Made by a program: the position numbers and the translations under genes
Shown: piece after piece, positions 57,001-63,000 of the stretch
How positions within the stretch are numbered: the stretch's first letter is position 1
Layout: each line of letters begins with the position of its first letter
Notes under the pieces: generated by a model
What the model saw: only the letters and a program-made list of their open reading frames with translations
The model's database searches: none
Told to the model about the DNA's origin: nothing
Source of the DNA: Trachythela sp. YZ-2020
Lineage: Eukaryota; Cnidaria; Anthozoa; Malacalcyonacea; Clavulariidae
Length of the DNA: 64,000 nt
NCBI GenBank assembly: GCA_016169945.1
Contig: JADLSH010000061.1
Location: 558,001-622,000 of the forward strand
Direction of reading: 5' to 3'

Positions 57001-60000
57001 CTTTAAAACTTACTTTCTGTTGCAGCTTGTTATATATACAGTAGCTGTACTTTTCTGTTTGGACAAAGAATACTGCAAGCTCAATGAACACATTAATTTT
57101 AGCCTGGCAAGCCTGCAAGGAAACTCTCCATACTAGAGAAGAAAGATCTCGTACCGGCCTGTGGGTAAGAAACTGGAGAGAGGGGCGTGCAGGCTAGGCT
57201 GGGTTTTATTTAATTTATTGCATGAATTACACAGATTTGATATAACAATATTATTTCGAACGTGCGGTGCCAGGTGTGGGTAGAGAATAGCAAATACGGT
57301 GGTTGACTGTTGTGTAAAACTAACTGAACAATACAATGAGAATTTCGACGTTTCGAGCGAAGGCCCTTCGTCTGGAAGTTACTAACTTCTTTATTAATAA
57401 AAGAAGTGTTTGCAATAAATTAATTTAATATACATTGAAATTCTTGCATTTTTTTGTTTATGTATTTCACAATTTTTTAATTAAAGGGGAAGTCAAGTCC
57501 GTATGTAAACAAATTGGCAGCAAGCAGTTAATGTATATATAGAATTCCTGGCTCATCACAGATGGCTACAAAGCATTTCCCAAGATATATTTTGGACTTT
57601 CATTGACACTCATTGTTGTAATAGGTACACAATTTTTATGTACAATATCACCGCACTCGAGTGCTCAAAAATAATCTAATTAATTGGTCATGCAAGAGAC
57701 GAACACTCCTGTGGTTCTCCAGCGCATGTAAATTCGACAAAAATTGTATTTCACGTGTAAATAACCTATAAATAGTAACGTCACGGCAACCTCTTACATT
57801 ATCATATTTATTTACTAAGAAATCCAAAAGTATTTTTTCCGCCTGTTCATGTCAGAATTTAAGAATGATATTGCACAAATGCTACATATTTTTCACCACA
57901 ATATACTGAGTAAGATGTTTTAACTCAACACGTTACTAATGAACATTTCACAACATTTCTACAGACTTTATCACTTGGCCTACGCCCATCATCCACAGCA
58001 AACATAAACTGTCATGCTATGTTTACCACCTGACAAGCATGCACGCTATTTAATCTACATATTACGTCATTCATTTAGAACAACATAATAAAAACCAGAC
58101 CACATAAAAACCAATATTCATTCTTGCCAAAGCACACTCGTGAAAAGCAACTCTATACTATACAAAGTATGTTACAAAGTATATTATTACTACAATGGCT
58201 GGCAGATGCGGTTTACCATGTAACAATTCATTCAGTAAGTTTTCCTATAATAGTATATTTTAGTTTATGTTATTTTATTTTATTTTATTATTGCATTATG
58301 TTTCCACATTATTTTGTTCCATAAGATCATGCACTGTTCAACCACACACAAAACATCAACTCCCAACCCAAAGTCTCTCCTGATGAAGATCATACGATCG
58401 AAACGCGTTGAGGGCCAAACTAAGCGTTAAAACACAATACCACACGACTATTTCCCTTTCCTAATCTACCCACCATCACATCAACTGACATTTTTCACAA
58501 GCATGGTCGACCCAAGACCCTGTGAGATGTAAGATATAGCTCAAATGCCATCACAGCATCTTTCATTCTCTAATTATTTCTTTTTGTATCTGCGAAATGT
58601 TAAGAATGACTTGTGGAGTTCCACAAGGATCAACACTTGGACCGTTATTGTTTTTGTTGTATATAAATGATATGCCTAACTGTTCAAAAAAACTATCCTT
58701 CCGAATATTTGCTGATGATACAAATGTTTTTTACTCAGGTAAATCAGTTAGTGAAATTGAAATAGTAATGAATGAGGAAATTAAAAAAATCAATAATTAT
58801 TGTGCTATAAACAAACTATCAATAAATTTTAAAAAAACGAACTTTATGATTATTGGCTCAAAACAGAAAAAGATCGGTAAAATCCAAATTGGAAACATAG
58901 AACAAACACAATACATAAAATACTTAGGTATGTACATTGACAAACACATCACCTGGGAACAACAAATTAACCACGTGAAGGCCAAAATTTCCAAAAATAC
59001 TGGCATCATAAACAAATTAAGATATTACCTTGATTTAAATACGCTTAAGCAACTCTACTATACCCTAATTTACCCTTATATAAACTATGGACTAATGAGC
59101 TGGGCCAATACTTATACTTCTCATTTAACCAAGCTCCGCATCTCTCAATAAATGTATTAGAAGCATATTTTTGCTCACAAAAGAGGATGCCACTCCTTAC
59201 TATAGCCTTTGGGAATCCTAAAATTAGATAATGTCTTTAAGCTTAAAATAGCTAATTTCACTTACAAAATTTTTAATGAACCAAGTAATGTACCTAATAT
59301 ATTTTCTACATACGTAACGTTAGCTTCCGCGTCACACACCTATAATGAGGTTTGCTTCAAAAGAAAATTTTAGTAGACCAAAAGTAAGAACTAACTACGG
59401 AATATTTACATTTCAATTTTCTTCATCAGAAATATGGGAATCAGTAGATTACACAATAAAAAAATCCAGTTCATCCTATCTGTTTAAGAAACACTATAAA
59501 CAATCACTTCTATTAACTCAAATGTAATTATAGAATATATATAGTTGTGAATTCGTTCTAGCGCCGCTCCGTTCTTATTAGTAATAAATCGTAGGCAGTG
59601 GACAACTCGAAAGCACTATGCTACTTTGTCCACTGCGCACGACATAATGAAATATTAACTCCAATTTATATCTACTACTCACTATAACTTCATTACTCTT
59701 CATTCTTGTAAATAACCTATATGACGTGCGCAACTTCAATAAATTGTAATAATTGAATTGCTATCGTACGAGTAAGAGTGTGTTAGCTTGTAGCCATTCA
59801 GCGGCGAGTTTATATCAGCCAATCAGCGAGTAGCTTACACCTCGTTTGACCAATCAGTGACAGCTAACTTAAAATGACGTAATTATAATGTTGCTCGCTG
59901 ATCTCTATTTATACTGGATTGATAATGATTCTTTCAAGATGGCGGACTACAGAAGGGCCAGAATTGTAAACATGAGTAAATATTTTCATTTTAAGAAGAA

Positions 60001-63000
60001 AATTATTCATCAAACCAACGATAATTTTCATTTTCTTTATAATTTTGAACATGGCAAGAGTCGAGGGAGCATCTTTAGCAAGTAGTGGAAGTGGTTTGAT
60101 AGCATTTTACGCTTTGGAAATGATTCGTCAATTTAAACAAAGTATTCACTTGACTTGGCCTGCTGTATACCAATTAATGTCATTTGAATCAGGAAATTAG
60201 GTAGGCCTTCTTAAATATTGTGCGAATATCTTGTGTTATCGAGCTTCTATTTCGACAAAGTCTACTCATAAAAGTATTAAAATAATACAATATTTATTCT
60301 CAACACTATTTGGGTCAAATCGAATTGTCATTTCGATAGTCAACATCACCTTATTCTTTTGATATTTTATTGGTATTAAGATATAAGCACAGTTTGGCAT
60401 TTCTTTCCTAAACTGCTGTGACTAGGGGGATTAAATGATTTCATGGTATGTAATGTTTATGAGTGGTGTGTAAATAGTGCAGTTATATACAACCTATATT
60501 CTAAGGTATAAAATATTAAAATATTAAGTTTTAAAATCAATTGTCTTAAACATTGCTCCCATGGGCTATAGGCTGTCATTCTCTTTGTGCACAGTTATTT
60601 AAAAGCAATATAAACGTTCGTACCCCTATTCAAATATAAAGCGCACTGCAGATAAAGGCGCGTGCGCTTATTTCCGAATATAGTCGAATTCGCACTCAGC
60701 TTGAATCATCTTTGATTTTGGTGCTTTTACTCGATATAGGCATGGAATTTCAAGGCCGTTATTTCTTAAAATATTACATTTGCATTTACCGTTTTATATA
60801 ATACCATTGATATTTTTCACTATGAAACGGAAAAGGATGGGGCAAATTCCGTACCCAGATCCCATGCGCGTAAGTCTGGGTCCGAGAGTCGGGTGCGCCT
60901 ATAAGCAAAATTATATAGGCGCATGTCAATTTTTACTCCAAATGTTTTCCAAAATGGAAGAAAATTCGCTTATAGGCGGTGCACTTACATCATTAAACAA
61001 TTATGCGAACACGCATGAGCAGATACATGTACGTTTTGCGTACCTATTTTTTTTTCTTGTTTACAATTAACTCCTATATGTTTTTTGTTTTTAATACATA
61101 TGTATAAATAGTTTACATTAAAGTAAACGAAACGACTATTACGCTGCCTAGTCTAAAAATTTTACTTATACAGTAAGTTCACGGCACGGTCTATTTCTCA
61201 GACCCTGTGAGCGATGAAAACCATATAAATCACTTTCTGTATCATATACGTGCAAAAATAATATACCATTAATTCCAATGTAGGTTGAACAAGACCTATG
61301 TTAGCTACTGGTGAATCGTATCTGATCTAGTTTCTATATTTCACAGCATTGCCAATTTTTCGGACCCTGTGAATAAACTATATATACACCAAACAAACCA
61401 CACCTACACATGCAGGAGCTCCCAGCAATACACAATCTAAAAGACCTGTTATTTTAATCTGTATGATATACAGTGCAGGTTATTCACATACTTTTTAGAC
61501 TTTCTACAGTACGGTCTAGTTTTCTGACCCTCATGATTGTTTAAAAACCATTTATACCACAAATTATATAATATCGTACACATACATGCATACACAATTA
61601 CATAAAGACATGGCATACCAATTATTTAACGCCAGTGGAGGTTCTATTACATATTCTTATAATAAAATTCGACCCTCTTTTCATCCGAAATATTTAATGT
61701 TTTGTCTTGGAACTTCGAGTTGATCCGCTGCATGGATAGTTGATATATAGATTACTTCATGATTGGAGAGTGCGTACGATTTTTATTTACGAGTTGTGAA
61801 GGTCCCTAAACAAACGAGTGAGCGGAGCGAACGAGTGCGTTTAGCGATCCTTCACAACGAGTAAATAATAAAAATCGTACAAACGAACCAACCATGAAGT
61901 AATTTGTTTATTATATAAGTATAGAGATAAATATGTGACACTGGCAGACTCTCAGCGAACAACACAATCAAGCGAAGTTTTTCAAGCCTCAAAAACACAT
62001 TTCTTACCGCTTATTTCTTCATGTTCTTGCTGAAATTCCACTCAAAGATGGTTATCTTAGGTATTTTTTGCCTTAAGTGTTTCCTTTGATGGTAATATAA
62101 TCGCTTTAAGTAGCGAAAAACGCAGTAAAACTCTCACTTCGGTGATTTCGCTAAAACCCGGCGCCATGTTTACAATTTTGAGCGCGAAAACACTAGCCAA
62201 TCAAAACGTTGAGACGATAATTCACCACATTTGAGAAAAATCGTCCGACCATTAAAAACGCTGAGACGATATATTTCACATGTGAAAAATATCGTCCGCC
62301 GTGAGGATACGATTTTTATTTCACCTTTCTACTGCACGGAAATCTCTATACTTATATAATAAGTAAACTACCTCCGGACAGCGCATAAATTTTTCCGACG
62401 GATAGTATTTTTTCCACTGGGTAACACTATCAAAGCTTCGTACAACGATATATCCACCTGGGCCAGTTGTATTCAATTCGTAGCTACTCATTAACTACCC
62501 TTTTTTAAGTAAAATATGCGATTCTGATTGGTTAACTTTCGCAATAACTATAGTTAACTTTAACTACTTCTTTAACAGCCCGCCCCTGGCCCCTGAGAAA
62601 CATCAATATTTGCATAGTTGTAAATTTTGGGTACCTTAAGATCAATTCCTCAGATAACAACTGGTGGGCGTTATTTTCTGTGAGCATATCTGTACAAACT
62701 TTAACAGCAACTTCTATTTGTTCTTCCTCGGTTATTTTCAAGCTGCCTTTGTAGACATCTGCAAATGCACCTCTGCCAATTGTATCGCCACTCCAATTTA
62801 AATCCGCGCTATTAATGCCGCTTGCAACAACTTCTTTAATGGTGAAAATAGACAACTCTCCTCTGATATCGAAACAATCAGTGTTTATAGGAGTATAATG
62901 TTCAGCGAGATTAACCAGCGAAACACATTGTTCCAAAACCATAAGAAGTAAGTACATGTCCGCGTCAATCAGTTTCGAAAAATTGGATTTCATCTCCACC

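Noticed and set aside
60780..61070. Small protein at 60780-61070
   Set aside because: No domain, low-complexity end and no supporting context.
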